Positions 1 to 6,345 of a stretch of DNA of 7,201 nucleotides are shown here, one piece after another. The notes under the pieces are model-generated. The model saw nothing but the letters and a program-made list of their open reading frames with translations. It was not told where the DNA came from and did no database searches. Position 1 is the stretch's first letter, and every line of letters starts with the position of its first letter. This stretch comes from JABHHG01 sp964419445 (GTDB lineage Bacteria > Fidelibacterota > Marinisomatia > SCGC-AAA003-L08 > D37C17): contig CAYQPE010000077.1 in NCBI GenBank assembly GCA_964419445.1, positions 1-7,201 of the forward strand, given 5' to 3'. Position numbers and translations under genes: made by a program.

Positions 1-47
1 TGTGTAACTGATACACAAAAAATTAACATTTGAAAAAATCTTTTCAT
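1..47 (-). CDS. Start of a secreted or membrane protein (5' end only, runs off the window)
   Basis: An ATG at 47 opens a frame that stays open to the window edge: 15 complete codons, reading MKRFFQMLIFCVSVT. A short basic start (K2, R3) followed by a hydrophobic run is what an N-terminal signal peptide or first membrane segment looks like. An AGAGGG Shine-Dalgarno-like sequence (52-57) sits four bases upstream. The gene begins immediately after an intrinsic terminator (61-95), so its expression probably depends on read-through of that terminator or on a regulated leader. Too little protein is visible to name a family. The start is credible because ribosome site, start codon and signal-like residues agree, but 15 codons are weak evidence on their own. 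Confidence 0.55.
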   Translation of the reverse strand, partial: MKRFFQMLIFCVSVT

Positions 48-60
48 ATTTCCCTCTATT

Positions 61-95
61 AAAAAAAAACCGAGCAACCCAATGATAAGCTCGGT
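61..95 (-). terminator. Rho-independent terminator between the Mla operon and the next gene
   Basis: On the minus strand ACCGAGC (95-89) and GCTCGGT (75-69) form a perfect 7-bp stem with a 13-base loop, followed at once by an unbroken run of eight T (68-61). There is no T-run on the other side, so it acts on minus-strand transcription only. It ends four bases before the ribosome site (52-57) of the next gene. It may therefore simply end the upstream operon, or serve as the switchable terminator of a leader for the downstream gene. Confidence 0.85.
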
Positions 96-96
96 C

Positions 97-200
97 AACA
101 ATAGAACATTATCACAAGGATTGCAAATACACGTATTTTAAGCTCTCGCTTTAGATTTGTAATTCAAAGCAAATCCCTGTATCAAATGTCTATAAATGTT
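97..200 (-). ncRNA. Candidate structured leader RNA (riboswitch/attenuator-like), class not recognised
   Basis: The stretch folds on itself in register over its whole length. Pairs from outside inward: 197-200 with 97-100 (AACA/UGUU); 190-193 with 101-104 (AUAG/CUAU); 185-189 with 106-110 (ACAUU/AAUGU); a small internal loop (181-184 and 111-113); then an 11-bp helix 169-180 with 114-124 that has one bulge (171) and one G-U pair. The apex could hold three short hairpins: 156-168 (UUUG/CAAA), 140-151 (AAGC/GCUU with a GAGA tetraloop of the GNRA type) and 125-138 (AAAUAC/GUAUUU). The wobble pair and the GNRA loop exist only in minus-strand RNA, which fixes the strand. The terminator at 61-95 and a gene start follow directly. 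I recognise no known riboswitch, SRP, 6S or tmRNA core motif. A free-standing small RNA is the alternative. Confidence 0.5.
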
Positions 201-217
201 CTCCTTTACTCGGTGTA

Positions 218-247
218 AATATAAATCTAATTTCCGGACTCAAACAA
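218..247 (-). promoter_or_regulatory. Possible promoter for the leader RNA and downstream gene
   Basis: On the minus strand TTGTTT (247-242) and TATATT (223-218) are separated by 18 bases, a moderate -35 and a good -10 match. The same bases also read as TATATTTA, close to the Bacteroidota -10 form TAnnTTTG. A start near 211 would place transcription just ahead of the structured RNA. In AT-rich DNA such matches are common, so this is suggestive only. Confidence 0.3.
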
Positions 248-276
248 TCCGTACTCACTCTCAAAATTATAAAAAT

Positions 277-423
277 TTAATTAGTTCCAACATTTTTAGG
301 AAGTAAAATGGGAATCCCATTTACAATATCATATTTAGCATTACAATTATCGCATTCAAAAAATGATTTTTTATAAATTAATTCACTATTTTTGCATGTA
401 GGGCAAGACATTAATTCAAGCAT
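277..423 (-). CDS. Trm112-like / UPF0434 (YcaR-type) small zinc-ribbon protein
   Basis: This 48-residue protein begins MLELMSCPTCK and ends with NGIPILLPKN followed by a few residues. The pattern CPxC (Cys7, Cys10), a second CxxC pair (Cys24, Cys27), then Tyr-Asp-Ile and a GIP-[IV]-LLP ending is the signature of the Trm112p-like / UPF0434 family. It should fold as a tiny zinc ribbon. Family members such as eukaryotic Trm112 activate methyltransferases; the role of bacterial stand-alone copies is poorly defined. The ATG overlaps the mlaD stop by one base (TAATG), and a GAAGGG-type ribosome site lies in the mlaD end about nine bases upstream, so it is translated as the last gene of the operon. 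Met5 is a possible later start. Whether it serves the lipid transporter or simply shares the transcript is unknown. Confidence 0.85.
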   Translation of the reverse strand: MLELMSCPTCKNSELIYKKSFFECDNCNAKYDIVNGIPILLPKNVGTN

Positions 424-1376
424 TATTTCTTACCCTTCCAATATGCCTTCATGTATTTTGTTGGATTATCTTTAATATCTTGAATCAATTCCTTTCCTTC
501 AACTGCCAGTCCATTCAAATTATCAAAAAGGCTAGAATCATTAATAAGCTTCCCTAAAGAACCTTCCCCGTTTTCAACCTTTTGCAGGAGAGAATCTAAC
601 TTTTGAGAAGATGATTTTAGCGATTTACTACTACTTTTAAAATCATCAATTGCACTCTTGAGTTCTTTAGAGTGCTCTGACACATCTTTAAAATTTGAAA
701 GAATTTCACTAAAATCACCATCCATTTTTTTATTAATAGTACTGGATGCTTCCCCCAAGTTTGAAATGATTTCTTTTAACTCGTTTTTCTCTGTTTTAGA
801 GAGGACCTCTCGATAGCTTTTTACAAATTCATCTAATTCTTTAGTGAGAGATTCAATATTTAACACTGTGTTTCTAATTCTATCTTTTTCTTCTTCACCT
901 AATGTTGCCTTTAGTCGACGAGCAAATACACCTATATCTTGGGTAATGGGTACAATCCCTGGTGTGATTTCAGAAAAATCAAACTCGCGCTGCCCTTCAA
1001 CTGTTTCGCCTGCCAAAATGTATTTTTTTGTATTTTCTCCTGGAGCAATCGAAACATACTTTGAGCCCATCAATCCTTCACTTTTTACTTCTATTTTTGA
1101 ATCAACGGGAATCTTAAATGCAAAAGAATTATCAATGGAGAGTTCAACTGCAATTTTTTGTCCAATAATTTTAGCTCGAGATACTTTACCTATTCGCTTT
1201 CCAAGCATATTCACATCATCACCTTCATTCAATCCTTGCACATTGTCAAAAATAACTGTGAAAGAGTAGTTAGATTTTTTAATTGAAATATCTTGAACAT
1301 AAAGAATTCCAAAAATAAAAACTCCCATGGAAACAAATATGAGTAATCCCATCCAAAAAAGTTTACTAAATCTCAT
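423..1376 (-). CDS. mlaD: MlaD-like MCE-domain lipid-binding protein of an ABC transporter
   Basis: 317 residues. One N-terminal membrane anchor (about 6-27) is followed by a single MCE domain (about 37-113) with the family landmarks: FDNVQGLNEGDDV, then MLGKRIGKV, and finally GLMGSKYVSIAPG. The rest (about 120-315) is a long, charged, Ser/Lys-rich helical region, with GEGSLGKLINDSSLFDNLN-like residues (270-288) that recur in the C-terminal part of bacterial MCE proteins. By family knowledge it is anchored in the inner membrane, forms a hexameric ring in the periplasm and passes phospholipid to or from the MlaE permease. E. coli MlaD is much shorter, so the long tail probably forms a periplasmic extension. 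Its ATG overlaps the mlaF stop (ATGA) and a strong GGAGG lies four bases upstream. Direction of lipid transport and exact substrate cannot be read from sequence. Confidence 0.92.
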   Translation of the reverse strand: MRFSKLFWMGLLIFVSMGVFIFGILYVQDISIKKSNYSFTVIFDNVQGLNEGDDVNMLGKRIGKVSRAKIIGQKIAVELSIDNSFAFKIPVDSKIEVKSEGLMGSKYVSIAPGENTKKYILAGETVEGQREFDFSEITPGIVPITQDIGVFARRLKATLGEEEKDRIRNTVLNIESLTKELDEFVKSYREVLSKTEKNELKEIISNLGEASSTINKKMDGDFSEILSNFKDVSEHSKELKSAIDDFKSSSKSLKSSSQKLDSLLQKVENGEGSLGKLINDSSLFDNLNGLAVEGKELIQDIKDNPTKYMKAYWKGKK

Positions 1377-2122
1377 TTTACCTCCAATTGATAATTTATA
1401 CTTTCACCTGAAATGAACTGCTTAACAATTTCGTCATTTGACTGTCTTATTTCTGAAGGCGTACCATCAAATTTGATTTTACCTTCATGAAGCATAATGA
1501 CTCGCTCTACTACTTCAAAAACGGTTCGAAGCTCGTGGGTAACCATGATTGATGTAATATTTTCCTGATTATGTATTTTGGCAATTAACTTATTAATGCT
1601 ATCAGTCATTATGGGGTCTAATCCTGTGGTGGGCTCATCATAAAATAAATATTTGGGTTTAATTGCAATTGCACGAGCAATGCCCACCCTTTTTTTCATG
1701 CCACCTGATAAATCTGAAGGCATCATATTGTTTGATTCTGACATTCCAACTTCATCTAATGAGGCATCAATTCTATCTTGAAGTTCATCATCTTTTAATT
1801 TTGATAATTTAGATAAAGCTAAACCAATATTATCATTTACTGACATTGAATCAAATAAAGCTCCAAATTGAAATACCATCCCACATTTTGATCTAATATC
1901 CTGCAAATCTGAAAATGACATTCCATTTACCAATTGATTTTCAACCCAAACCTCACCAGAATCTGGCTGAATCAGACCAATTAAATGTTTGAGGAGTACA
2001 CTTTTTCCAATTCCACTTTTCCCAATTATAGCAACACTCTCACCATGGTTTATTGAAAAGCTCACCCCTTTTAAAACTTGGTTATCACCAAAAGACTTAT
2101 GAATATCTTTAAGTTGAATCAT
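1373..2122 (-). CDS. mlaF: MlaF-like ABC transporter ATPase (lipid asymmetry / MCE system)
   Basis: 249 residues with all ABC ATPase motifs: Walker A GKSGIGKS (34-41), Q-loop Gln85 in VFQFGALFDSMSV, signature LSGGM (138-142), Walker B LFYDEP with catalytic Glu163, D-loop GLDP (167-170) and switch His196. The Q-loop context FQFGALFDSMSV and SGGMKKRVGIARA are typical of the MlaF/TTG2A branch. It should sit on the cytoplasmic face and drive the MlaE permease by ATP hydrolysis. The start ATG overlaps the mlaE stop as ATGA. There is no Shine-Dalgarno sequence: the bases just ahead of the ATG read CCTCCT (2128-2123), the opposite of a ribosome site, so translation most likely relies on coupling to mlaE. 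Length is normal for the family and nothing is missing. Confidence 0.95.
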   Translation of the reverse strand: MIQLKDIHKSFGDNQVLKGVSFSINHGESVAIIGKSGIGKSVLLKHLIGLIQPDSGEVWVENQLVNGMSFSDLQDIRSKCGMVFQFGALFDSMSVNDNIGLALSKLSKLKDDELQDRIDASLDEVGMSESNNMMPSDLSGGMKKRVGIARAIAIKPKYLFYDEPTTGLDPIMTDSINKLIAKIHNQENITSIMVTHELRTVFEVVERVIMLHEGKIKFDGTPSEIRQSNDEIVKQFISGESINYQLEVK

Positions 2123-2892
2123 AGGAGGATTTCAGCCAATAAATAATCTAAAAATACTATGGCCATACACGAAACTACTACCGTTGAAGTAGTGGATTTT
2201 CCCACGCCCTGTGCACCACCACTGGTGGTAAATCCTTTATATGCGGCAATGGACGTAATTGCCACACCAAAAAACAGAGCTTTAATAAGTCCAAACCAAG
2301 CATCCCACGGCCGGAACCATGTTCTGAGCCCTCTAAAAAATTCTTGAAAACTTACATCCATTGCATTGTAAGCAGCTATCAATCCACCAAAAATTCCACA
2401 TATATCTGCAATTATTACCAGCACGGGAAACATAATTGCTGCTGCCAATACTCTTGGCATTATAAGAAATGATACAGGATCAAAAGATAAAGATTCCAAT
2501 GCATCAATCTGCTCAGTAACCCTCATCGTTCCGATTTCTGCAGCAATAGTTGCGCCAATTTTACCCGTCATAACTAACCCTGTCATCATGGGTGCAAGTT
2601 CTAATAAAACAGATTCACCTACAATACTTCCCACAAACCATGTGGGGACTAACCCTGATTCAAACTGATAAGCTGCTTGGACAGATGTTACCATCCCTGA
2701 AAAAAGAGACGTTAACATTACAATTGGAATTGATTGTGCGCCAATAATGACCATTTGATCAATGGTTAATCCTATATATAGGTTCCATGATCTCATGGAT
2801 CTAAACATTTTTGACATCAAGATTACATATTCAGCTATTCCCTCGAAGAAGAGAATGATTACGTCTATTGGATATTTAAGAATACGAAGCAT
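2119..2892 (-). CDS. mlaE: MlaE-family ABC transporter permease
   Basis: 257 residues from the ATG at 2892. The protein is hydrophobic, with an N-terminal amphipathic segment and several membrane helices. It carries the MlaE-family core motif EQIDALESLSFDP (about 127-139) preceded by GKIGATIAAEIGTMRVT, and the C-terminal GGAQGVGKSTT loop before the last helix. Family role: a dimeric inner-membrane permease that moves phospholipid between the inner membrane and the MCE ring. A TTG at 2910 would add six residues (reading CYYHQ after the start), but neither start has a clear ribosome site and the TTG lies inside an inverted repeat (2902-2924), so I prefer the ATG. A spacer of 44 bases separates it from nrdR, the only real gap in the operon. 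It overlaps mlaF by four bases. No mlaB or mlaC is found here. Confidence 0.93.
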   Translation of the reverse strand: MLRILKYPIDVIILFFEGIAEYVILMSKMFRSMRSWNLYIGLTIDQMVIIGAQSIPIVMLTSLFSGMVTSVQAAYQFESGLVPTWFVGSIVGESVLLELAPMMTGLVMTGKIGATIAAEIGTMRVTEQIDALESLSFDPVSFLIMPRVLAAAIMFPVLVIIADICGIFGGLIAAYNAMDVSFQEFFRGLRTWFRPWDAWFGLIKALFFGVAITSIAAYKGFTTSGGAQGVGKSTTSTVVVSCMAIVFLDYLLAEILL

Positions 2893-2901
2893 TTGGTGAT
2901 A

Positions 2902-2924
2902 ATAGCACAATAATTACATGCTAT
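2902..2924 (-). repeat. Inverted repeat in the nrdR-mlaE spacer
   Basis: ATAGCA (2902-2907) and TGCTAT (2919-2924) are perfect 6-base arms around an 11-base centre, lying in the only intergenic gap of the operon just before mlaE. It covers the alternative TTG start at 2910 and ends ten bases from the preferred ATG. It could be an mRNA hairpin that tunes mlaE translation or marks an RNA processing point. No T-run follows, so it is not a terminator, and it does not resemble an NrdR box. Confidence 0.35.
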
Positions 2925-2936
2925 GCAAGGAGGTAA

Positions 2937-3386
2937 TTAGTCTTTTAAGTCGTCGATTTGAGCTTGAAATTCGCCGATATCTTGGAATTCTCTATAGACA
3001 GATGCAAATCGAATAAAAGCAACCTTATCAATAGACCTTAGTTTTTCCATAACTAATTCACCAATCAAAGAACCATTAATTTCTACATTTGAAATATTAT
3101 TTATTTGGTCTTCAATAGATTGGATTGCTTGTTGAATAACTTCTTGAGAAACTGGACGTTTTTGGCAAGCTAAGTGAAAACTATTTTCTAATTTTTCTCG
3201 ACTAAACTCTTCCCTATCTCCTGATTTTTTTATCACCATAATGGGATTAGTTTGGATATATTCGTAAGTTGTAAACCTAAAATTGCATGAAATACATTCT
3301 CGGCGACGCCGAATACTTGATCCTGCATGAATTGAACGAGAATCTATTACTTTTGAATCTTCAGAACTACACTTGGGGCAGTTCAT
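2937..3386 (-). CDS. nrdR: NrdR transcriptional repressor of ribonucleotide reductase genes
   Basis: 149 residues, the usual NrdR length. An N-terminal zinc ribbon has Cys3, Cys6, Cys31 and Cys34 with the typical MNCPKC opening and RRRREC-ISC. An ATP-cone follows (about 46-136), starting VIKKSGDREEFSREKL and ending with VAFIRFASVYREF, a near-signature of NrdR. By family knowledge it senses ATP/dATP through the cone and represses ribonucleotide reductase genes at NrdR boxes. No nrd gene and no clear NrdR box are in this window, so its targets lie elsewhere. The ATG overlaps the glyA stop as ATGA. Sharing a transcript with glyA, which makes the one-carbon units needed for dTMP, gives a loose logic of DNA-precursor supply, though that link is inference. 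Confidence 0.97.
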   Translation of the reverse strand: MNCPKCSSEDSKVIDSRSIHAGSSIRRRRECISCNFRFTTYEYIQTNPIMVIKKSGDREEFSREKLENSFHLACQKRPVSQEVIQQAIQSIEDQINNISNVEINGSLIGELVMEKLRSIDKVAFIRFASVYREFQDIGEFQAQIDDLKD

Positions 3387-4684
3387 ACTAATTGACTTTC
3401 ATACAATGGGAAGGTATTACAGAGCTCAGTAACCTCTGACCTTGTAGATAATATTACATTTTCATCATCAATATTTTGAATAACATTATGAATTAAATGT
3501 GCAATTTTTACCATTTCATTTTTACCCATTCCCCGAGTAGTCATTGCTGGGGTTCCAACTCTGATTCCACTGGTAATCATTGGGCTTCTTTCATCAAAGG
3601 GAACCATATTTTTGTTAGTAGTAATTCCTGCATGCTCTAAGGTTATTTCAGCTTTTTTGCCCGTAACTCCAGTTGATGTTAAATCTATGAGTATTACATG
3701 TGTATCAGTTCCATCAGAAACTAAATCATAACCTAGCGATAATAGTGTATCAGATAATGTTTGAGCATTTTCAATAATTTTTTCACAATAAGACTTAAAC
3801 TCAGGTTGTAAAGCTTCACCAAATGCTACAGCTTTCCCTGCAATAACATGCATCAATGGGCCGCCTTGCATACCTGGCATTACAGCACTATCTATTAATT
3901 CTGATACATTCTTTACTCGACCTGATTTTGGTGCGATTTTTCCCCATGTGTTTTGGAAATCTTCACCCATAAGAATTAACCCACCACGAGGGCCTCGAAG
4001 TGTTTTATGTGTAGTTGATGTTGCAACATGGCAATATGGCCATGGAGATGGATGTAAACCGGTAGCAACTAATCCAGATGGATGAGCAATATCTGCCATG
4101 AGGTATGCACCTACCTTATCGGCAATATCTCTGAATTGTTCAAATTCAATAAATCGAGGATATGCACTTCCTCCACACACAATTAATTTAGGCTTATACT
4201 CTTTTGCAAGTGATTCTACTTGGGTAAAATCTACACGCCCAGTTTTTTTATCAACACCATAGGATACAAAATTATAAAGTTCACCAGAAAAATTTACTGG
4301 GCTCCCATGTGTTAGATGTCCACCATGGGCAAGATTTAAACCAAGGACTGTATCACCAGGTTTGATAAATGTTAAATACACACCCATGTTGGCTTGTGAA
4401 CCAGAATGTGGTTGTACATTTGCATAGGCTGCATTATAAAGCTCTTTGGCTCTATCACGTGCTATATTTTCAGCTTTATCAACTTCTTCGCAGCCACCAT
4501 AATATCGCTTGCCAGGATAGCCTTCAGCATATTTATTTGTAAGTATTGAGCCCACCGCTTCCATAACTGCAGGACTTGTAAAATTCTCTGAAGCAATTAG
4601 TTCTAATGTATTCGTTTGTCTATGTAATTCAGATTGAATAGATTGATAAATTTCTAAATCTTGAGTACTTAAACTGGAGTTCAT
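3383..4684 (-). CDS. glyA: Serine hydroxymethyltransferase
   Basis: 433 residues, a full-length PLP enzyme of fold type I that interconverts serine and glycine while charging tetrahydrofolate with a one-carbon unit. Visible landmarks: LELIASENFTSPAVMEA (27-43), NKYAEGYPGKRYYGG (50-64), QPHSGSQAN (91-99), the cofactor-binding MADIAHPSGL (196-205) and the PLP lysine Lys227 in TTHKTLRGPRGG. The HKTLRGPRGG form, with Arg after the Leu, and AHPSG in place of AHIAG fit the Bacteroidota-like side of the family. AGAGGT lies close ahead of the ATG, which overlaps the rpiB stop as ATGA. No catalytic residue looks missing. The last 25 or so residues (about 408-433) are less conserved. Confidence 0.98.
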   Translation of the reverse strand: MNSSLSTQDLEIYQSIQSELHRQTNTLELIASENFTSPAVMEAVGSILTNKYAEGYPGKRYYGGCEEVDKAENIARDRAKELYNAAYANVQPHSGSQANMGVYLTFIKPGDTVLGLNLAHGGHLTHGSPVNFSGELYNFVSYGVDKKTGRVDFTQVESLAKEYKPKLIVCGGSAYPRFIEFEQFRDIADKVGAYLMADIAHPSGLVATGLHPSPWPYCHVATSTTHKTLRGPRGGLILMGEDFQNTWGKIAPKSGRVKNVSELIDSAVMPGMQGGPLMHVIAGKAVAFGEALQPEFKSYCEKIIENAQTLSDTLLSLGYDLVSDGTDTHVILIDLTSTGVTGKKAEITLEHAGITTNKNMVPFDERSPMITSGIRVGTPAMTTRGMGKNEMVKIAHLIHNVIQNIDDENVILSTRSEVTELCNTFPLYESQLV

Positions 4685-5112
4685 GAAACCTCTATTTTTT
4701 CTACTCTTTGTTGATGCCGTCCACCTTCAAACTCTGTTGATAGCCAAATGTCAATAATATTAATGAGTACATCATAATCTGTCATTCGAGCACCTAATGC
4801 CAATACATTGGCATCATTATGCAACCGACTCATTTTAGCATGTTCTGACGATGTACACAATGCAGCTCGAATACCATTAATTTTATTGGCCGCAATGGAT
4901 ATACCTATTCCAGATCCACAAATGACTATTCCCCTATCTACATCACCATTTGAAACTGCTATACCGACATCATGTCCAAATTGTGGGTAATCCACAGAAT
5001 CTGCAGAAAATGTACCCTTATCTATAACTTTGTGGCCTATTGATTCTAAATATGATTTAACATCATCTTTAACATCAAATCCAGCATGATCAGCACCTAA
5101 TGCAATTTTCAT
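4681..5112 (-). CDS. rpiB: Ribose-5-phosphate isomerase B (RpiB/LacAB family)
   Basis: 143 residues. The N-terminal MKIALGADHAGFDVK, DYPQFGHDV (41-49), catalytic Cys65 in CGSGIGISIAANK, the acid/base region SRLHNDANVLALGAR with His98, and the C-terminal EGGRHQQRVEKI are all textbook RpiB. It interconverts ribose-5-phosphate and ribulose-5-phosphate in the cytoplasm, feeding nucleotide and pentose metabolism. The CGSG form (Ser67 where E. coli has Thr) is common in the family. LacAB galactose-6-phosphate isomerases and allose-phosphate isomerases share the fold, but no sugar-specific genes are nearby, so the ribose reaction is the best guess. It overlaps both neighbours by four bases (ATGA at each end). 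The rpiB-glyA pairing is a recurrent arrangement in bacteria. Confidence 0.95.
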   Translation of the reverse strand: MKIALGADHAGFDVKDDVKSYLESIGHKVIDKGTFSADSVDYPQFGHDVGIAVSNGDVDRGIVICGSGIGISIAANKINGIRAALCTSSEHAKMSRLHNDANVLALGARMTDYDVLINIIDIWLSTEFEGGRHQQRVEKIEVS

Positions 5113-6344
5113 TTTCTCTTTATGCTTCTTTTAATCCAAGAGTAACAATCTGATTGAGGTGATACTTCTTTCTCATTATCTGGACGCATAAACCAATCTG
5201 CCGACGTGGTTATGTTGTTTTCCTTTAGAAAATCACGCCGTGTTTTGGCACGTGAATACCCATTTTTAACAGCTTCATTATAATCTTCCCATGCAATTTC
5301 AAAAACCACTTTATCCCAAAATGAAAGTGCATCACCTGTACAACTTTCAGCTAAAGCATAAAAAACTTCTGCTCGCTGAAAAAATGTTATGCCTTTGTTA
5401 CCACTTGCAGTAATTGCTTTTTGCGCCCAATCTAAAGATGATTTATAATCCTCTTTGTTGATATATAATTTTGAAATTTCCATTGCAACATCATAATCAG
5501 ATGGATCAATATTTGTCAATGAAATATAGGCCTCAAGCGCTAGATCATCATTATATTGATTTAGCTGAGCATCTCCCAATAATCTTAACACTGTTGTATT
5601 GAATTTATCATAAACCAAAAGAGACTGACAAACTTCAACAGCTTTTGCATCTTGCTGGGCATTCAGAAGACCTTTAGCATAATCAATACCATATTTAACA
5701 TTTGAAGGATCTGCTTCCCATCGTTCTCTATCTACATCCACTTCATCTTTACCTAATGCTGCAAACGCTGCTTTCTTTTCTGCATTTGCATTTTTATCAC
5801 TTGGATTCACCTTTAACCATAGATTCAATATATCAATTTGCTCTTCAAACATCTCATTGTCGCGATATACATTGCTAAGATTTTCTAATACTTTTGTATT
5901 GGTCTCATCGATGCTAAACCATTGTTCTAGGTAATAAATTTGTTCATCTAAATTGCCCAATTTCCCGGCATTCCATGCAGCAACTTCGTATAAATTCTCA
6001 TCCTCTTTAAGGTATTTTAGTCCCTGCTTAAATGAATAATTGGCACTATCTAATTTGCCTAATTCAATATAACTACGTCCCATCCATTGAAAAATATCCT
6101 CTGCATTTCTTTCACCACATCCCAAATTTAAAATATGATTATAATTTTCAATGGTACTAGCACAGTCTCTATTCTGATAATTTGTAATGGCAAAGCTCAC
6201 ATACAAATCACATTCTTGATTTCTTTCCGCTAATTCTGCTGGAGATAAAGATGAGCCTAAATCTGGAGAACCACTACCATCGGGAGGGGTACATCCAATA
6301 AAAAATAAAATTAATGATGACATAAATGAACTTAAAATTTTCAA
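5109..6344 (-). CDS. TPR-repeat lipoprotein of unknown function
   Basis: 411 residues. The start is TTG at 6344, chosen because AAGGAG lies eight bases upstream and because the next ATG (residue 8) would remove the basic N-terminus of the signal peptide. The N-terminus ends in LFFIGC, a lipoprotein signal with Cys18 as the probable lipidated residue; Phe at -3 is a little unusual. After a Pro/Gly/Ser-rich linker the protein is all-helical with several tetratricopeptide-like repeats (roughly 46-350). Cys45, Cys61 and Cys76 could form disulfides in the periplasm. The tail has a distinctive DWFMRPD and, near the end, CYSWIKRS (about 400-406). It follows the outer-membrane barrel gene by one base and overlaps rpiB by four. 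A scaffold or assembly partner in the envelope is plausible; no specific function can be assigned. Confidence 0.85.
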   Translation of the reverse strand: MKILSSFMSSLILFFIGCTPPDGSGSPDLGSSLSPAELAERNQECDLYVSFAITNYQNRDCASTIENYNHILNLGCGERNAEDIFQWMGRSYIELGKLDSANYSFKQGLKYLKEDENLYEVAAWNAGKLGNLDEQIYYLEQWFSIDETNTKVLENLSNVYRDNEMFEEQIDILNLWLKVNPSDKNANAEKKAAFAALGKDEVDVDRERWEADPSNVKYGIDYAKGLLNAQQDAKAVEVCQSLLVYDKFNTTVLRLLGDAQLNQYNDDLALEAYISLTNIDPSDYDVAMEISKLYINKEDYKSSLDWAQKAITASGNKGITFFQRAEVFYALAESCTGDALSFWDKVVFEIAWEDYNEAVKNGYSRAKTRRDFLKENNITTSADWFMRPDNEKEVSPQSDCYSWIKRSIKRK

Positions 6345-6345
6345 T

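Noticed and set aside
1..17. TGTGTA/TACACA inverted repeat at the window edge
   Set aside because: It falls within the coding start of the partial gene, has no T-run on the correct side and is short; treated as coincidence.
97..200. tRNA, tmRNA, SRP RNA or 6S RNA
   Set aside because: No T-loop GTTCGANTC, no CCA end, no tmRNA tag ending such as ALAA, and no SRP GGAA tetraloop core. The apex is branched, not the single long hairpin with central bubble of 6S RNA.
844..1269. 141-codon open frame on the plus strand
   Set aside because: It lies wholly inside mlaD on the opposite strand, has no family-like residues, and the minus-strand MCE domain is unmistakable.
2185..2214. GxxGxGKST-like Walker A match inside mlaE (GGAQGVGKST)
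   Set aside because: This is the conserved C-terminal loop of the MlaE family (usually GGAEGVGRATT) and sits between membrane segments; no other nucleotide-binding motif is present.
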